Assembly (NCBI RefSeq): GCF_014280435.1
Contig: NZ_CP060388.1
Span: 1,116,001 to 1,180,000 of the forward strand
Direction: 5' to 3'
Length of the DNA: 64,000 nucleotides
From: Sphingobium sp. KCTC 72723
GTDB lineage: Bacteria; Pseudomonadota; Alphaproteobacteria; Sphingomonadales; Sphingomonadaceae
Numbering within the stretch: the first letter of the stretch is position 1; every line of letters starts with the position of its first letter. The translations under genes and the position numbers were made by a program. Of this stretch, positions 24,233-34,684 are shown one piece after another. Below the pieces are notes generated by a model that saw only the letters and a program-made list of their open reading frames with translations, searched no databases and had not been told where the DNA came from.

Positions 24233-27200
24233 TTAAACAGGTTGGCGGATGGACTTTGCCCGTCGCCGCCGGAGCAAAAGATAGGCGGCGGGAAGGACGA
24301 ACATCGACAGCAGTGGCGCGGTGAGCATGCCGCCGATCATCGGGGCGGCGATCCGGCTCATCACTTCGGAGCCTGCGCCCGATCCGAGCAGGATCGGCAG
24401 CAGACCGGCGAGGATGACCGCGACCGTCATCGCCTTGGGCCGGACGCGAAGCAACGCGCCCTCGCGCACCGCCGCCTCGACCTGACCGGCATCAAGGTCG
24501 TCACCGCGCTCCTCCAGCGCATTTTTCAGGTAGATCAGCATCACCACGCCGAACTCGGCCGAGACGCCGGCGAGTGCGATGAACCCGACCCCGGTTGCGA
24601 CCGACTGGTTGAATCCGAGCAGATAGAGGATCCAGATCCCGCCGGTGAGCGCGAACGGCAGCGTGCCCATGATCAAGGCCGCTTCGTCGAACCGGCCGAA
24701 GATCATGTAGAGCAGCACGAAGATGATCAGCAGCGTCGCAGGCACGACCAGCTTGAGCTTGTCGACCGCGCGCTGGAGATATTCGAACTGGCCTGAGTAA
24801 GCGATGCTGACGCCCGGCGAGAGCCTGACCTGCTTCGCCACCGCGCGTTGCAGATCGCCAACCACCGAGGCGAGGTCGCGCCCGCGCACATCGACATAGA
24901 CCCAGGTCGAGGGCCGCGCATTCTCGGTCTTGAGCATCGGCGGTCCTTCGGCAATCGATACATTGGCCACGGTGCCGAGCGTGATCTGCTGGCCCGACGG
25001 GGTGAGGACCGGCAATGTCCGCAGCCCTTCGAGGCTGTCGCGCAGCTCGCGCGGATAGCGCACGCTGATCGGATAGCGGGCCAGCCCCTCGACTGTCTCG
25101 CCGATCGTCTCGCCGCCGATCGCGCCCGAGACGATCGCCTGCACATCGGTGATGTTGAGCCCGAACCGTGCGGCGGCGGCCCGGTCGATATCGACATCGA
25201 CATAGCGCCCGCCGGTCAGCCGTTCGGCGAGGGCGGAGGAAACGCCCGGCACGGTCTTGGCGACCGTCTCGACATCATGCGCGATGCGATCGAGCTGGAC
25301 GAGATCGGCGCCGGAGACCTTGACCCCGATCGGGCTCTTGATGCCGGTCGCCAGCATGTCGATGCGGTTCCTGATCGGCGGCACCCAGACATTGGCGAGG
25401 CCGGGCAGCTTCACCGTCCGGTCGAGTTCGTCGACCAGTTTCTCCGGCGTCATCCCGGGACGCCATTGGTCGCGGGGCTTGAACTGGATCGTCGTCTCGA
25501 ACATCTCCAGCGGTGCCGGATCAGTCGCGGTCTCGGCGCGACCGGCCTTGCCGAACACGCTCTCGACCTCGGGCACCGTCTTGATCAGCCGGTCGGTCTG
25601 CTGGAGCAGTTGCGAGGCCTTGGCCGCAGAGAGGCCCGGCAAGGCCGAGGGCATGTAGAGTAGGTCGCCCTCATCAAGGTTGGGCATGAATTCGCCGCCA
25701 AGCCGGGTGAGTGGCCAGGCCGTTGTCGCGAAGACCAGCGCTGCGATCAGCAGCACCGCCTTGGGTTTTCGCATCGTCCAGTCGATCGCAGGCCGGTAAA
25801 GATCGGTCAGCCAGCGGTTGACTGGATTGGCCTGCTCGGCGGGGATACGGCCCCGGATCAGCCAGCCCATGAGTATCGGAACGAGGGTCACCGACAGGAT
25901 CGCCGCCGACGCCATCGCATAAGTCTTGGTGAAGGCGAGTGGCGCGAACAGCCGGCCTTCCTGTGCCTCCAGCGTGAACACCGGAATGAACGACAGCGTG
26001 ATGATCAGCAGGCTGAAGAACAAGGCCGGCCCGACTTCGGCCGCCGCCTCGGTGACGACGGTCCAGCGCATCTCACCCTCGAGATGCTTGCCAGGATGCT
26101 CCTGCTCCCAGCGCTCGATCTTCTTGTGGGCATTCTCGATCATCACCACGGCCGCATCGACCATCGCGCCGATGGCGATGGCGATACCGCCCAGCGACAT
26201 GATATTGGCATTCACGCCCTGGAATCGCATGACGACGAACGCGGCCAGCACGCCCAATGGCAGGGTCAGGATCGCGACCAGCGCTGAGCGGACATGCCAG
26301 AGGAACAGCCCGCAGACGATCGCGACGACGATGAACTCCTCGATCAGCTTGTGGGTGAGATTCTCGACGGCACGGTCGATGAGCTGCGAGCGGTCATAGA
26401 CCGTCACCACCTCGACGCCGGGCGGCAGGCTTTTCTTGAGATCGACGAGCTTGTCCTTGACCGCCGCGATCGTCTCACGCGCATTCTTGCCCGAGCGAAG
26501 GATCACCACGCCGCCGGCGACTTCGCCTTCGCCGTTCAGTTCCGCGATGCCGCGCCGCATCTCGGGGCCGATCTGGATGGTTGCGACGTCGCCGAGACGC
26601 ACGGGTACGCCACCGGCCGCCGTCTTCAGTGGAATCACCCGGAAGTCGTCGAGCGTCTTCAGATAGCCCGAGGCGCGGACCATATATTCGGCCTCGGCCA
26701 TTTCGAGCACCGAGCCGCCCGCTTCCTGATTGGCCTGTTGGATCGCCTGGACCGCCTGTTGGTGGGTGATCCCGTAAGCGGCGAGCTTCACCGGATCGAG
26801 CAGCACCTGGTATTGCTTGACCATGCCACCGATGCTGGCGACCTCGGCAACACCGGTCACGGTCTTCAATTCGTAGCGCAGGAACCAGTCCTGAAGCCCC
26901 CGGAGCTGCGACAGGTCATGCCGGCCGCTCCGGTCGACTAGCGCATATTCATAGACCCAGCCGACCCCGGTGGCGTCAGGGCCGAGCGCGCTGCGAGCGC
27001 TCGGCGGCAAGCGCCCCTGCACCTGATTCAAATATTCGAGCACGCGGCTGCGTGCCCAATAGAGATCGGTCCCGTCCTCGAAGATCACATAGACGAAGCT
27101 GTCGCCGAAGAAGGAATAGCCGCGCACCGTCTTCGCGCCGGGCACCGACAGCATGGTGGTGGTCAGCGGATAGGTGACCTGGTTCTCGACGATCTGCGGC

Positions 27201-27370
27201 GCTTGCCCCGGATAGGAGGTGCGGATCACGACCTGCACGTCGGACAGGTCGGGCAGCGCATCGATCGGGGTCGAGCGCACCGCCCACAACCCGGCGCCGA
27301 CCAATGCCAGCATCGCGATCAGGACGAAGAAGCGGTTCCTGACCGACCAGCGGATGAGATGGGCGATCAC
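24233..27370 (-). CDS. cusA: CusA-type Cu(I)/Ag(I) RND efflux pump
   Basis: 1045 residues from a GTG at 27370 that overlaps the cusB stop (GTGA). The fourth membrane segment reads [17 protein letters not shown], the CusA/SilA motif. The three methionines that bind Cu(I)/Ag(I) in E. coli CusA fall at exactly the same numbers here: M573 ([10 protein letters not shown]), M623 ([11 protein letters not shown]) and M672 ([12 protein letters not shown]). This argues for copper/silver export from periplasm or inner membrane to outside. It lies between cusB and cusF. Confidence 0.95.
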   Translation of the reverse strand: MIAHLIRWSVRNRFFVLIAMLALVGAGLWAVRSTPIDALPDLSDVQVVIRTSYPGQAPQIVENQVTYPLTTTMLSVPGAKTVRGYSFFGDSFVYVIFEDGTDLYWARSRVLEYLNQVQGRLPPSARSALGPDATGVGWVYEYALVDRSGRHDLSQLRGLQDWFLRYELKTVTGVAEVASIGGMVKQYQVLLDPVKLAAYGITHQQAVQAIQQANQEAGGSVLEMAEAEYMVRASGYLKTLDDFRVIPLKTAAGGVPVRLGDVATIQIGPEMRRGIAELNGEGEVAGGVVILRSGKNARETIAAVKDKLVDLKKSLPPGVEVVTVYDRSQLIDRAVENLTHKLIEEFIVVAIVCGLFLWHVRSALVAILTLPLGVLAAFVVMRFQGVNANIMSLGGIAIAIGAMVDAAVVMIENAHKKIERWEQEHPGKHLEGEMRWTVVTEAAAEVGPALFFSLLIITLSFIPVFTLEAQEGRLFAPLAFTKTYAMASAAILSVTLVPILMGWLIRGRIPAEQANPVNRWLTDLYRPAIDWTMRKPKAVLLIAALVFATTAWPLTRLGGEFMPNLDEGDLLYMPSALPGLSAAKASQLLQQTDRLIKTVPEVESVFGKAGRAETATDPAPLEMFETTIQFKPRDQWRPGMTPEKLVDELDRTVKLPGLANVWVPPIRNRIDMLATGIKSPIGVKVSGADLVQLDRIAHDVETVAKTVPGVSSALAERLTGGRYVDVDIDRAAAARFGLNITDVQAIVSGAIGGETIGETVEGLARYPISVRYPRELRDSLEGLRTLPVLTPSGQQITLGTVANVSIAEGPPMLKTENARPSTWVYVDVRGRDLASVVGDLQRAVAKQVRLSPGVSIAYSGQFEYLQRAVDKLKLVVPATLLIIFVLLYMIFGRFDEAALIMGTLPFALTGGIWILYLLGFNQSVATGVGFIALAGVSAEFGVVMLIYLKNALEERGDDLDAGQVEAAVREGALLRVRPKAMTVAVILAGLLPILLGSGAGSEVMSRIAAPMIGGMLTAPLLSMFVLPAAYLLLRRRRAKSIRQPV

Positions 27371-28854
27371 TGGCCAGCGACCTTCACCATGCGCCGCACG
27401 GTCGGCCCCGCCGGTGGCCGGTCGAACCCGAAGCGGACGCGGTCGCCGGCCTTCAGGCCCCGCACGACCTTCGGATCGGGAAGCTGGAACGTCATCGTCA
27501 TCGCCGGCCAGCTGATGGCGGGCACCGGCTCATGGCTGAGCGTCACCGAATTGGCGGTGATCTGCTCTATCTTGCCGACGGTCTCGTAGAGCGCGGCCGT
27601 AGCTGCTGGTTTGACGGCAGCCGTCGGCGTGCCCCCGATCGGCCGCGCCTCCACGCCCGAGAGGCTCGCCTCGGAATCAATCAGGAACTGGCCCGACGCG
27701 ACGATCTTCTCGCCTTCGCCGAGGCCCGCCAGGATCTCGGTGTCGCCGCCGGATTCACGGCCGGTCTGCACTTCGGCAGGCCGGTAGCGCCCCTTGTCTA
27801 GTGCGAGCATCACCAATGTCCGCTTGCCGGTGCGGATCAACGCTTCGGATGGCACCAGCAGCGCCGGTTGTGCGCTGCCGCCGAACGACACGGTGGCGAA
27901 CATGCCGGGACGCAGACGCCCGCCGCGGTTGGGAAGCTCGATCCGCACGGTCAGCGTCCGGCTATCCGCCTGTGTCTGGGGCAGGATCGCGGAAACACGG
28001 CCCGACAAGGTCTCGCCGGGAAATGCCGCGAGCGTTGCCTGCACGGTTTGCCCGGGCCTGAGCGGACCGGCGATCGCCTCGGGCACGGCGGCGTTGAGCC
28101 AGACCGTGCCGAGGCCGTTGACCTCGGCGAGTGTCTGCCCCGCCGTCATCGTCATCCCTGCCCGAACGTCCAATGTCTTGATGACCCCACCGGTCGGCGT
28201 GGAGATCGTCACCACGTTATGCGGTCGCCCCGTCCGCTCGACCGACGCGATCGTGCTAGACGGCATTCCAAGCAGCGCGAGCCGCTGGCGCGCCGCCTGG
28301 ATCAACGCTGCGTTCCCGGAGCGGCGAACCGCAAGAAACTCGGCCTGTGCGCCCGCCCATTCGGGAACGAGCAGATCGGCAAGCGGGGCACCGGCGCCGA
28401 TGATGTCGCCGGGCGCACGGGCATAGACACGGCTAACGAACCCGCCCGCGCGCGCCTGGACGATCGCGACATCGCGCTGATTGAAGTCGATCGTGCCGGT
28501 GGCGGTGAGGCTACTGGCGAGCTCCCCGCGGCGCGCCGCAACTGTGCGGAGCCCCAGCGTTTGCGAGGTCGCCGGATCGATCCGCACGCCGGGTGCGTCG
28601 CCCCCGCCTTCGTCGGCATATTTGGCGACAAGCTGCATATCCATGAACGGCGACTTGCCCGGCTTGTCGAAATGCTGCGACGGCACCATCGGATCGTACC
28701 AGTAGAGCGCCTTACGGCCGGAATCGGCTGTTTGCATGTGAGCTGTTTCACTCCCACCGAGATGCGCGATGCCATAGCCGCCGACACCGGCGACGAGGGC
28801 GAGCGCTGCGGCAGCCAGTCCGAGCCGGGCGCGCGGTGAGATCTCGAGGCTCAT
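27367..28854 (-). CDS. cusB: CusB-type adaptor with fused C-terminal CusF domain
   Basis: 495 residues from ATG 28854, which overlaps the cusC stop (ATGA); a longer in-frame start lies inside cusC and is unlikely. Order: membrane anchor ([19 protein letters not shown]), a heavy-metal-binding [25 protein letters not shown] segment, the membrane-fusion core (barrel and hairpin, [19 protein letters not shown]), and then at about residues 425-490 a CusF-like domain ([20 protein letters not shown] with MTM). So this cluster encodes CusF twice, once free and once fused. It bridges CusA and CusC in copper efflux. Confidence 0.92.
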   Translation of the reverse strand: MSLEISPRARLGLAAAALALVAGVGGYGIAHLGGSETAHMQTADSGRKALYWYDPMVPSQHFDKPGKSPFMDMQLVAKYADEGGGDAPGVRIDPATSQTLGLRTVAARRGELASSLTATGTIDFNQRDVAIVQARAGGFVSRVYARAPGDIIGAGAPLADLLVPEWAGAQAEFLAVRRSGNAALIQAARQRLALLGMPSSTIASVERTGRPHNVVTISTPTGGVIKTLDVRAGMTMTAGQTLAEVNGLGTVWLNAAVPEAIAGPLRPGQTVQATLAAFPGETLSGRVSAILPQTQADSRTLTVRIELPNRGGRLRPGMFATVSFGGSAQPALLVPSEALIRTGKRTLVMLALDKGRYRPAEVQTGRESGGDTEILAGLGEGEKIVASGQFLIDSEASLSGVEARPIGGTPTAAVKPAATAALYETVGKIEQITANSVTLSHEPVPAISWPAMTMTFQLPDPKVVRGLKAGDRVRFGFDRPPAGPTVRRMVKVAGQ

Positions 28855-30080
28855 TGGTCGGCGCTCCGATAGGTGAGGGTCAGCCGCGCGCCGTCGGCGG
28901 CGACCAGGGCTTCGCGGTCGAGGGCAGTGAGGGTCGCGTCGGCGAGCGCGGCATAGGCGTCGGCGACATCGACGAGACTGGCGCGTCCAGCGCCGTAGCT
29001 GGCAGTCTCCAATTTGACGCGCTGGTCGGCAAGCGGCTGCAGCGTGTCCCGCGCGCGCATCCACTGCTCATGATGCATGACATGATCGGCGAGATCGGCG
29101 TCGAGGTCGGCGGCGAGCGCGCGGCGGGTGGCCTCGCGTTCGGCCAGGACCCGCCCCGCATTCGCCTGGGCCACGGCGATCCCGGCATTCTGGCGATTGC
29201 GGGTGAAGAACGGCAGGCTGACGGTTACACCGGCAGAAACATAATCGCCGAACCGGGGATCGCGCCGTTGATAGGCCAGGTTGACACCGAAATCGGAGCG
29301 CCGCCCGGCGTCGGCCAGGCGAACATCGGCATCCACTTGCCCCGCCTGGGCATCGATCATTCGGACGGTGGGGTTGCGATCGAGGCCCGCTCGCAGGGTT
29401 GCCGCATTGACCGCAAAATCGGGGATCGGTCCGGCGATCTCGGGCGCGGGATCGCCGGTCCAGCGGGTCAGCGTCGCGCGTGCCCGCGCCACATTCGACA
29501 CCAGTTCGCTGCGGCGATCCTGCATGGCGGCGACAGCCTGCTGCCCGGCGAGGGTCTGCGCCGGCCGCGCATTGCCCGAGGCGACAGCGCCTGGCGTCGT
29601 TCCCACCACGCGCTCGAGGCGGGACAGGACATCGTCGAGTGCAGCAAGTCTGCGTTCGGCATAGGCCAGGTTGATCCAGGCGAGCGCGGTGCCGACCTCG
29701 ACCGTGCGCGCCTCGACGGCGGTATCGGCCTCGGCCGCCTTGATGTCACTATCGGCGCGCGCCTGCTGCGCGTGCCGCTTGGCGAGGTTGGGGATCTCCT
29801 GGGACACACCGACCCGCGCCATGGTGAAATCGTCGCGCTGCGGTTCGAACGCGAGCGGTCCCGAGATCGGGAAGCTCTCGACGCTCACGCCAAGCGTCGG
29901 ATCGGGCAGTGCCCCGGCCGCGCCACGCGCGGACCGCGCGGCATCGGCGCCGAGCGTCTTGGCCTTGATCGACGGCGCTTCCTGCCGAGCGCGCTGGAGC
30001 GCGGTCTCGAAGGTGAGCGGATCGGCGAATGCAATGCCGGGAATTGCCGCGAGCAACGGCGCGCAAAGAAACAATCGCAT
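28851..30080 (-). CDS. cusC: CusC-type TolC-family outer-membrane channel
   Basis: 409 residues with a signal peptide (RLFLCAPLLAAIPGIAFA) and AGGAG before the ATG. OEP-type repeats: FETALQRARQEAPSIKAK, VGTALAWINLAYAERRLAAL, later VTVSLPFFTRNRQNAGIAVA and GRASLVDVADAYAALADATL. It is the first gene of cusCBAF. A partial dyad TGACA-GGCA-TGTCA (30123-30136) upstream of the start resembles the CueR-site half-elements at 37429 and may be regulatory, but no matching -35/-10 pair is seen. Confidence 0.88.
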   Translation of the reverse strand: MRLFLCAPLLAAIPGIAFADPLTFETALQRARQEAPSIKAKTLGADAARSARGAAGALPDPTLGVSVESFPISGPLAFEPQRDDFTMARVGVSQEIPNLAKRHAQQARADSDIKAAEADTAVEARTVEVGTALAWINLAYAERRLAALDDVLSRLERVVGTTPGAVASGNARPAQTLAGQQAVAAMQDRRSELVSNVARARATLTRWTGDPAPEIAGPIPDFAVNAATLRAGLDRNPTVRMIDAQAGQVDADVRLADAGRRSDFGVNLAYQRRDPRFGDYVSAGVTVSLPFFTRNRQNAGIAVAQANAGRVLAEREATRRALAADLDADLADHVMHHEQWMRARDTLQPLADQRVKLETASYGAGRASLVDVADAYAALADATLTALDREALVAADGARLTLTYRSADQ

Positions 30081-30214
30081 GGGAAACTCCTGATCGGAGG
30101 ATCAGGCCGACATCGCGCACTATGACAGGCATGTCAGTGGCGGCAGGATGGGGGCATCCCGTCGCCACTGCTGGTCTAGCTGTCTATGCGACCTGAAGCG
30201 GCCAGAACCTGCTC

Positions 30215-30505
30215 CTAGCCAACCGAAGGGGTCGAGGGTGATGCCATGCTGTGCATCTGCTTCATGCAATCAGCAGCACCGGTGCTGCTCATCTTCATCA
30301 TGTCGCAGTCGCAAGCCGCCACTTGCGTGGCATCAGGCACCCATACACGCCGCTGGGCCGGCCCCGTGGCACGCGGGCCATATTGCGGAACCGACTTCCA
30401 CTCATAGTGGCCGGACTGTTGACTGTGGTCGGGTTGGCCGGCGAACGCAGCGACGGGTGCGGCAAGGGCGAGCCCCAGCAGGGCATAGAAAACACGGTTT
30501 TTCAT
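30215..30505 (-). CDS. Small Cys/Met/His-containing exported protein
   Basis: 96 residues from ATG 30505 (MKNRVFYALLGLALAAPVAA is a clear signal peptide; the longer start at 30577 would bury it). The mature part has HSQQSGHYEW, a predicted strand RRVWVPDATQ, and a C-terminal CDCDMMKM ... DCMKQMHSM cluster suited to soft-metal binding. I know no named family. Its position between the cus and cop genes points to periplasmic copper binding. Confidence 0.65.
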   Translation of the reverse strand: MKNRVFYALLGLALAAPVAAFAGQPDHSQQSGHYEWKSVPQYGPRATGPAQRRVWVPDATQVAACDCDMMKMSSTGAADCMKQMHSMASPSTPSVG

Positions 30506-30607
30506 GACTGTAATCCTTTGGCAAAACATCGTGGTAGCAGCAGGTTGAGCAGGATGTTTGGTGCGCGACAGGCGCAACGACCCTGTCAGCCTGACGGCCG
30601 GTTTCGA

Positions 30608-31003
30608 TCAGCCAAGGAGAGTCGGTGGTTCCGGTTCAGGAGTAAGATCACTGCCGCGCAGGACCGTGGTGGTTGTCCAGAAAGCCAGGATTGAACCGGC
30701 TTCGCGGCTGCCAAGCACCGGTGCGTCATTGCGCACGGCCATGGGAATAACGCAGCCCATCGCGGCGATGCAGGCCAAGGTCATGCCCTTGCACGGTTTC
30801 TGCGCAGGCTGCTGTTGCTGCGCCATCATCTTCATGCAGTCTTCGGACATCCCGGAAGCGGCCATACTCGACATCGCCATCGGCGCGGACGCCGCAGGCG
30901 GGCCGGACGCAAAGGCGGCTTCCTGGCCGAGCAGACCGATCAGGGCTCCAAGCAGGAGAAAGAGATGAAGCGCACGTTTCACAGCCGTAACCGAATACAC
31001 CAC
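30608..31003 (-). CDS. Small membrane protein with Cys/Met cluster, copper-cluster associated
   Basis: Up to 131 residues from a GTG at 31003; a second GTG at 30982 directly precedes the signal-like segment (RALHLFLLLGALIGLLGQEAAFA). The mature part is Ala/Met-rich (MAMSSMAASGM), with EDCMKMM, a Gln run and KPCKGMTLACIAAMGCVI, a short hydrophobic helix with two further Cys. No domain is recognised. Cys and Met spacing (DCMKMM here, DCMKQM in the next gene) suggests that both are related copper-binding proteins. Confidence 0.58.
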   Translation of the reverse strand: MVYSVTAVKRALHLFLLLGALIGLLGQEAAFASGPPAASAPMAMSSMAASGMSEDCMKMMAQQQQPAQKPCKGMTLACIAAMGCVIPMAVRNDAPVLGSREAGSILAFWTTTTVLRGSDLTPEPEPPTLLG

Positions 31004-31028
31004 TCATGATCCAGGGACAACGCCATAC

Positions 31029-31475
31029 TCATCCGCCGTGGCGGGCGAAGATGGTTTCGCGGCCCGCACCAAAGGCAATGACATTGAAAGATTGGACCGC
31101 CTGCCCTGGGACTTCCATGCCCGGTGATCCGACAGGCATGCCCGTTACGGCGAGACCGCTCACACCACGCGGACGCTGCGCGAGAACGCGCTTCATGTCC
31201 GCGATGGGGACATGTCCCTCGAAAACCATGCCATCGACGATCGCTGTATGACACGATGATAGCCGAGCCGGTACGCCGTGCGCGCGCTGAAAGGAGGATC
31301 GCTGCTGATCGTCGACGATGGATAAGCGCCGGCCGAATTGCTGACGGACCTGGGCAGCCCATTGCTCGCAGCAACCACAGCCGGGATCCCGGTGAACGAC
31401 GATGTCCGCAGCCGCTATCGCAAGCGAAGGAACGCCGAGGGCGAGGCACGCTGCAAAGAGGGAGGCAGACTTCAT
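31029..31475 (-). CDS. DUF411 (CopG-like) periplasmic copper protein
   Basis: 148 residues from ATG 31475 with a signal peptide (SASLFAACLALGVPSLAIAA). The DUF411 core starts with VHRDPGCGCCEQWA, containing CxCC, and continues through HGVPARLSSCHTAIVDGMVF, EGHVPIADMKRVL and SGLAVTGMPVGSPGME. DUF411/CopG proteins are periplasmic and bind Cu(I) through the Cys cluster, with a proposed role in copper redox control. A TATAAT hexamer on the minus strand (31541-31546) could be its own -10 element, separate from copAB. Confidence 0.85.
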   Translation of the reverse strand: MKSASLFAACLALGVPSLAIAAADIVVHRDPGCGCCEQWAAQVRQQFGRRLSIVDDQQRSSFQRAHGVPARLSSCHTAIVDGMVFEGHVPIADMKRVLAQRPRGVSGLAVTGMPVGSPGMEVPGQAVQSFNVIAFGAGRETIFARHGG

Positions 31476-31625
31476 GTCGTCATTCCTGTTCGTACGTTCG
31501 ATAACCACCGCCGGCTGCGGCCAATCACGCACTTGACCCTATTATACAGCTGCGATGCCCTTATCGTTACATACGCAGCGGAAAGATCCATCCCTCAGAA
31601 AAACACATTGCACCGGCGACCGACG

Positions 31626-32771
31626 TCAAAACCAGCTTCTCAAGCCGATCACAAAGCTCGTCGTTCCGACATTCTTGCCGTCGACCCGCGCATAGCGAGC
31701 CGTATCGCCAACTTTCCGATCATAGGACACACCGATATAGGGCGCGAACTCCCGCCTGATCTCATAGCGAAGCCGCAGACCCAGTTCGGCGTTCGATAGG
31801 CCCGAACCAATCCGGTTCTCGGGTACATCCTGCGCCGCGAAATTCAGCTCGACGCGCGGCTGGAGGATCAGGCGTTGGGTGATCCGCTGATCATAGTAGC
31901 CCTCGGCGCGAGCGAGAACATCGCCCTTGTCAGACAGGAACAGCGCGCCTTCGATCTCAAACCAGTTGGGCGCCAGTCCTTCGATACCGATGGTCGCATA
32001 AGTACGCGAGGGGTTCGGCTTGAAATCGTACCTGACACCCGCCTGCAGGTTCCAGTAGGGATCCATCGCACGGCTATAGAGCGCCTGCACTTCGGCGCTA
32101 TCGACGCCGCCGCCCTTGAACGCCCCTTCGCCCTCGCTCTTGACGACCAACCGGTTGATGTCCCCGCCGAGCCATGCCTCTCCGTCCCAGCGAAAGCCGT
32201 CGCCACCCTTGCGCGCCTGATACTCGGCCAGATTGAACATGACCTGGTGGAAGCTGCCGCCACCATGCTCCCTGTAGAGATCGGTCCGCACGCGCGCCAT
32301 TTCCGCAGCCGGAAAGGCGCGATCGGCATAATGGTCGGTCGGCGGCGCAGGCGCCGGGGCGTTGCCGGGCGCCAGGGCGGTGCCGCCCGTTCCATGGTCA
32401 GCCGTGCCTGGTCCCATATCCATGCCGGGCATGGTGGCCATGTCGTGCTTTCCCGCGCCCGCCGCCGCCGGAGCGCCGGGCATGGCCATCCCGGGCATCG
32501 TCGTCATGTCATGGTCCGCATGCGGATCCGCTCCCCCAGCGACTGCCGGAGCGGGCCTTGCGACGGCCGGACGCGCTGGCGTGGATGCCGACGCGCGCGG
32601 AACAGCGGGCCGCGGTCGTTGCGTCGGCGGCTTTCGCACTGTCGGCTTTGCCGCAGGCTTCTTCGGCGCCGGCATCTGCATGCCAGGCATGTTCGAATGA
32701 TCCATCGCCTGCGCCGCGACCGGGGCGGGGATCGCGAGCGGCGCGAGCGCAAGGAGAAGGATGCGGTTCAT
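31626..32771 (-). CDS. copB: Copper resistance protein B (outer membrane)
   Basis: 381 residues, ATG 32771 overlapping the copA stop by 4 bp. A signal peptide (RILLLALAPLAIPAPVAAQA) is followed by about 150 residues rich in Met/His/Pro (MPGMQMPAP, DHDMTTMPGMAMPG, HDMATMPGMDMGPG). The conserved CopB beta-barrel domain follows: GDGFRWDGEAWLGGDINRLV, VQALYSRAMDPYWNLQAGVR, and LRYEIRREFAPYIGVSYDR. CopB binds copper and works with CopA in the periplasm/outer membrane. Confidence 0.93.
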   Translation of the reverse strand: MNRILLLALAPLAIPAPVAAQAMDHSNMPGMQMPAPKKPAAKPTVRKPPTQRPRPAVPRASASTPARPAVARPAPAVAGGADPHADHDMTTMPGMAMPGAPAAAGAGKHDMATMPGMDMGPGTADHGTGGTALAPGNAPAPAPPTDHYADRAFPAAEMARVRTDLYREHGGGSFHQVMFNLAEYQARKGGDGFRWDGEAWLGGDINRLVVKSEGEGAFKGGGVDSAEVQALYSRAMDPYWNLQAGVRYDFKPNPSRTYATIGIEGLAPNWFEIEGALFLSDKGDVLARAEGYYDQRITQRLILQPRVELNFAAQDVPENRIGSGLSNAELGLRLRYEIRREFAPYIGVSYDRKVGDTARYARVDGKNVGTTSFVIGLRSWF

Positions 32772-34630
32772 GCCGCGTCTCCTCGCGGACGGACCGAGAC
32801 AACCTGCATCATTCCGGCGTGCATGTGGTAGAGCATGTGGCAGTGGAACGCCCAGTCGCCGACCGCGTCAGTGGTGACATCGAAGGTCGCCTTGCCGCCC
32901 GGCAGCACGTTGACCGTGTGCTTGCGCGGCGCATATTCGCCATGGCCCGTCACCAGCTCGAAGAAATGGCCGTGGAGATGGATCGGATGCGACATCATCG
33001 TGTCGTTGACGAGCGTCACCCGCACCCGCTCGTCCTTCAGGAACGGGATCGGCGCCTTGACCTCGCTCATCTTCACCCCGTCGAACGACCACATGTACCG
33101 CTCCATGTTGGCGGTCAGGTGAATCTCCATGGCGCGATCGGGCGCGCGTATATCGGGATTGCGCGTCAACGCCATCAGGTCGCGATAGACCAGTACCTTG
33201 TGACCGACATTTTCGAGGCCCTGGCCCGGGTCGCCGGTCCGGTCCATCGCCATCGGCGCGATCGTCTGCACCCCCGGCCCCATGCGAACCTGCGGCGCAT
33301 TCTTCGGGTCGCGCATGTTCATCCCGCCCATCGCGGAATGATCCATTCCGGACATTTCGGCGCCGGCTTGCGGCGCCATGCCTGCCATCGCGCCAGCGGC
33401 TCCAGCCGCCATGTCGTGGCCCATGGCCGCATGGTCCATGCCGACCATGCCGCCGTCGGGCTTGCTCAGGTCGATCGTGCCGCCGCCCGATCCCGACATA
33501 TCCATGCCAGACATGTCCATCCCCATGTCCTTCATCGTTGCGACCGGCCTCGACCGGAGCGGCGGCACTTCGGCTGCCATGCCTTCGCGCGGCGCCAGCG
33601 TTGCGCGCGCCAGGCCGGAGCGATCCACCGCCTCGCCGACGATCGTGTAGGCCCGTTCGTCGGTCGGCGTGACGATCACGTCGAAGGTCTCGGCGACCGT
33701 GATCTGGAATTCGTCGACGGTGACTGGTCTGACATTCTGCCCGTCAGCCTGGACGATGGTCAGCGCGAGACCCGGAATCCGGACATTGAAGATCGTCATC
33801 GCCGAGGCGTTGATGAAGCGCAGGCGCACTCGCTCGCCCGGCCGGAAAAGCGCGGTCCAGTTGTCGCGCGGGCCATGGCCGTTGACGAGATAGGTGTAGG
33901 TCGAACCCGTCACGTCCGACACATCGGTCGGGTCCATCCGCATCTTGCCCCAGTCCATCCGCTCTTTTAGCGACTGGTCTCGCCCCGCGAGCAGCCCGGC
34001 CAACGTCTGCTTCTGGTAGTTGAAGTAGCCAGCCTGCTGCTTGAGCTTCAGGAAGATCGCATGCGGATGCATCGCGCTGTGGTCCGAAAGGACGATCACA
34101 TGTTCGCGGTCGTAGCGAACAGGATCCTCGCCCTCGGGGTCGATGACGATCGGGCCGTAATGGCCCATCTGCTCCTGCAGGCCCGAATGGCTATGATACC
34201 AGTAGGTGCCCGCCTGGATGATCGGGAATTCATAGACGAAGATCGATCGTGGGCGGATACCTGGGAAGCTGATGCCGGGCACACCGTCGAACTGCGCCGG
34301 CACGAGCAGTCCATGCCAATGGATCGAGCTGTCCTCGTCGAGATCGTTGGTTACCGAAAGCCGGACTCTCGTCCCCTGTTTCAGCCGGATGAGTGGCGCC
34401 GGAATGGTCCCGTTGACTCCGATCGCATGAGTTTCGCGGCCATCGACCGTCATCATCTGGTGGGCAATTTTCAGTGCTATATCGGTACCGCTTACCGATG
34501 GTAGCGGGCGGACGATTCCGGCTGACACCGGCTGCGCCCACGCCGGAAACCAGTTCGCGAGGGACAGCCCCGCACCGCCAAGCGCGGCGCCACGCAACAG
34601 CGACCGTCTATCGAGGTGGGAGATACGCAT
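32768..34630 (-). CDS. copA: Copper-resistance multicopper oxidase CopA
   Basis: 620 residues. A Tat signal (DRRSLLRGAALGGAGLSLA) is followed by three cupredoxin domains with all four copper motifs: SSIHWHGLL, GTYWYHSHSG, HPIHLHGHFFE and AFHCHMLYHMHAGMM. A long Met/His-rich insertion (about residues 365-445; MGMDMSGMDMSG, MVGMDHAAMGHDM, MSGMDHSAMGGMNM) is typical of PcoA/CopA. It oxidises Cu(I) to less toxic Cu(II) in the periplasm. It starts 54 bp after the CnrH-like sigma gene on the same strand, so it may be co-transcribed with that cassette. It shares the name copA with the P-type ATPase but is unrelated. Confidence 0.94.
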   Translation of the reverse strand: MRISHLDRRSLLRGAALGGAGLSLANWFPAWAQPVSAGIVRPLPSVSGTDIALKIAHQMMTVDGRETHAIGVNGTIPAPLIRLKQGTRVRLSVTNDLDEDSSIHWHGLLVPAQFDGVPGISFPGIRPRSIFVYEFPIIQAGTYWYHSHSGLQEQMGHYGPIVIDPEGEDPVRYDREHVIVLSDHSAMHPHAIFLKLKQQAGYFNYQKQTLAGLLAGRDQSLKERMDWGKMRMDPTDVSDVTGSTYTYLVNGHGPRDNWTALFRPGERVRLRFINASAMTIFNVRIPGLALTIVQADGQNVRPVTVDEFQITVAETFDVIVTPTDERAYTIVGEAVDRSGLARATLAPREGMAAEVPPLRSRPVATMKDMGMDMSGMDMSGSGGGTIDLSKPDGGMVGMDHAAMGHDMAAGAAGAMAGMAPQAGAEMSGMDHSAMGGMNMRDPKNAPQVRMGPGVQTIAPMAMDRTGDPGQGLENVGHKVLVYRDLMALTRNPDIRAPDRAMEIHLTANMERYMWSFDGVKMSEVKAPIPFLKDERVRVTLVNDTMMSHPIHLHGHFFELVTGHGEYAPRKHTVNVLPGGKATFDVTTDAVGDWAFHCHMLYHMHAGMMQVVSVRPRGDAA

Positions 34631-34684
34631 GGCAGGAAGGCCCCTGAATGAAAAAGCTATCGATCAGGATACGCATCCAGAGCA

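Noticed and set aside
32380..33540. Repetitive Met/His codons suggesting a CRISPR-like or satellite array
   Set aside because: Repeats are irregular and explained by the Met-rich domains of CopB and CopA.
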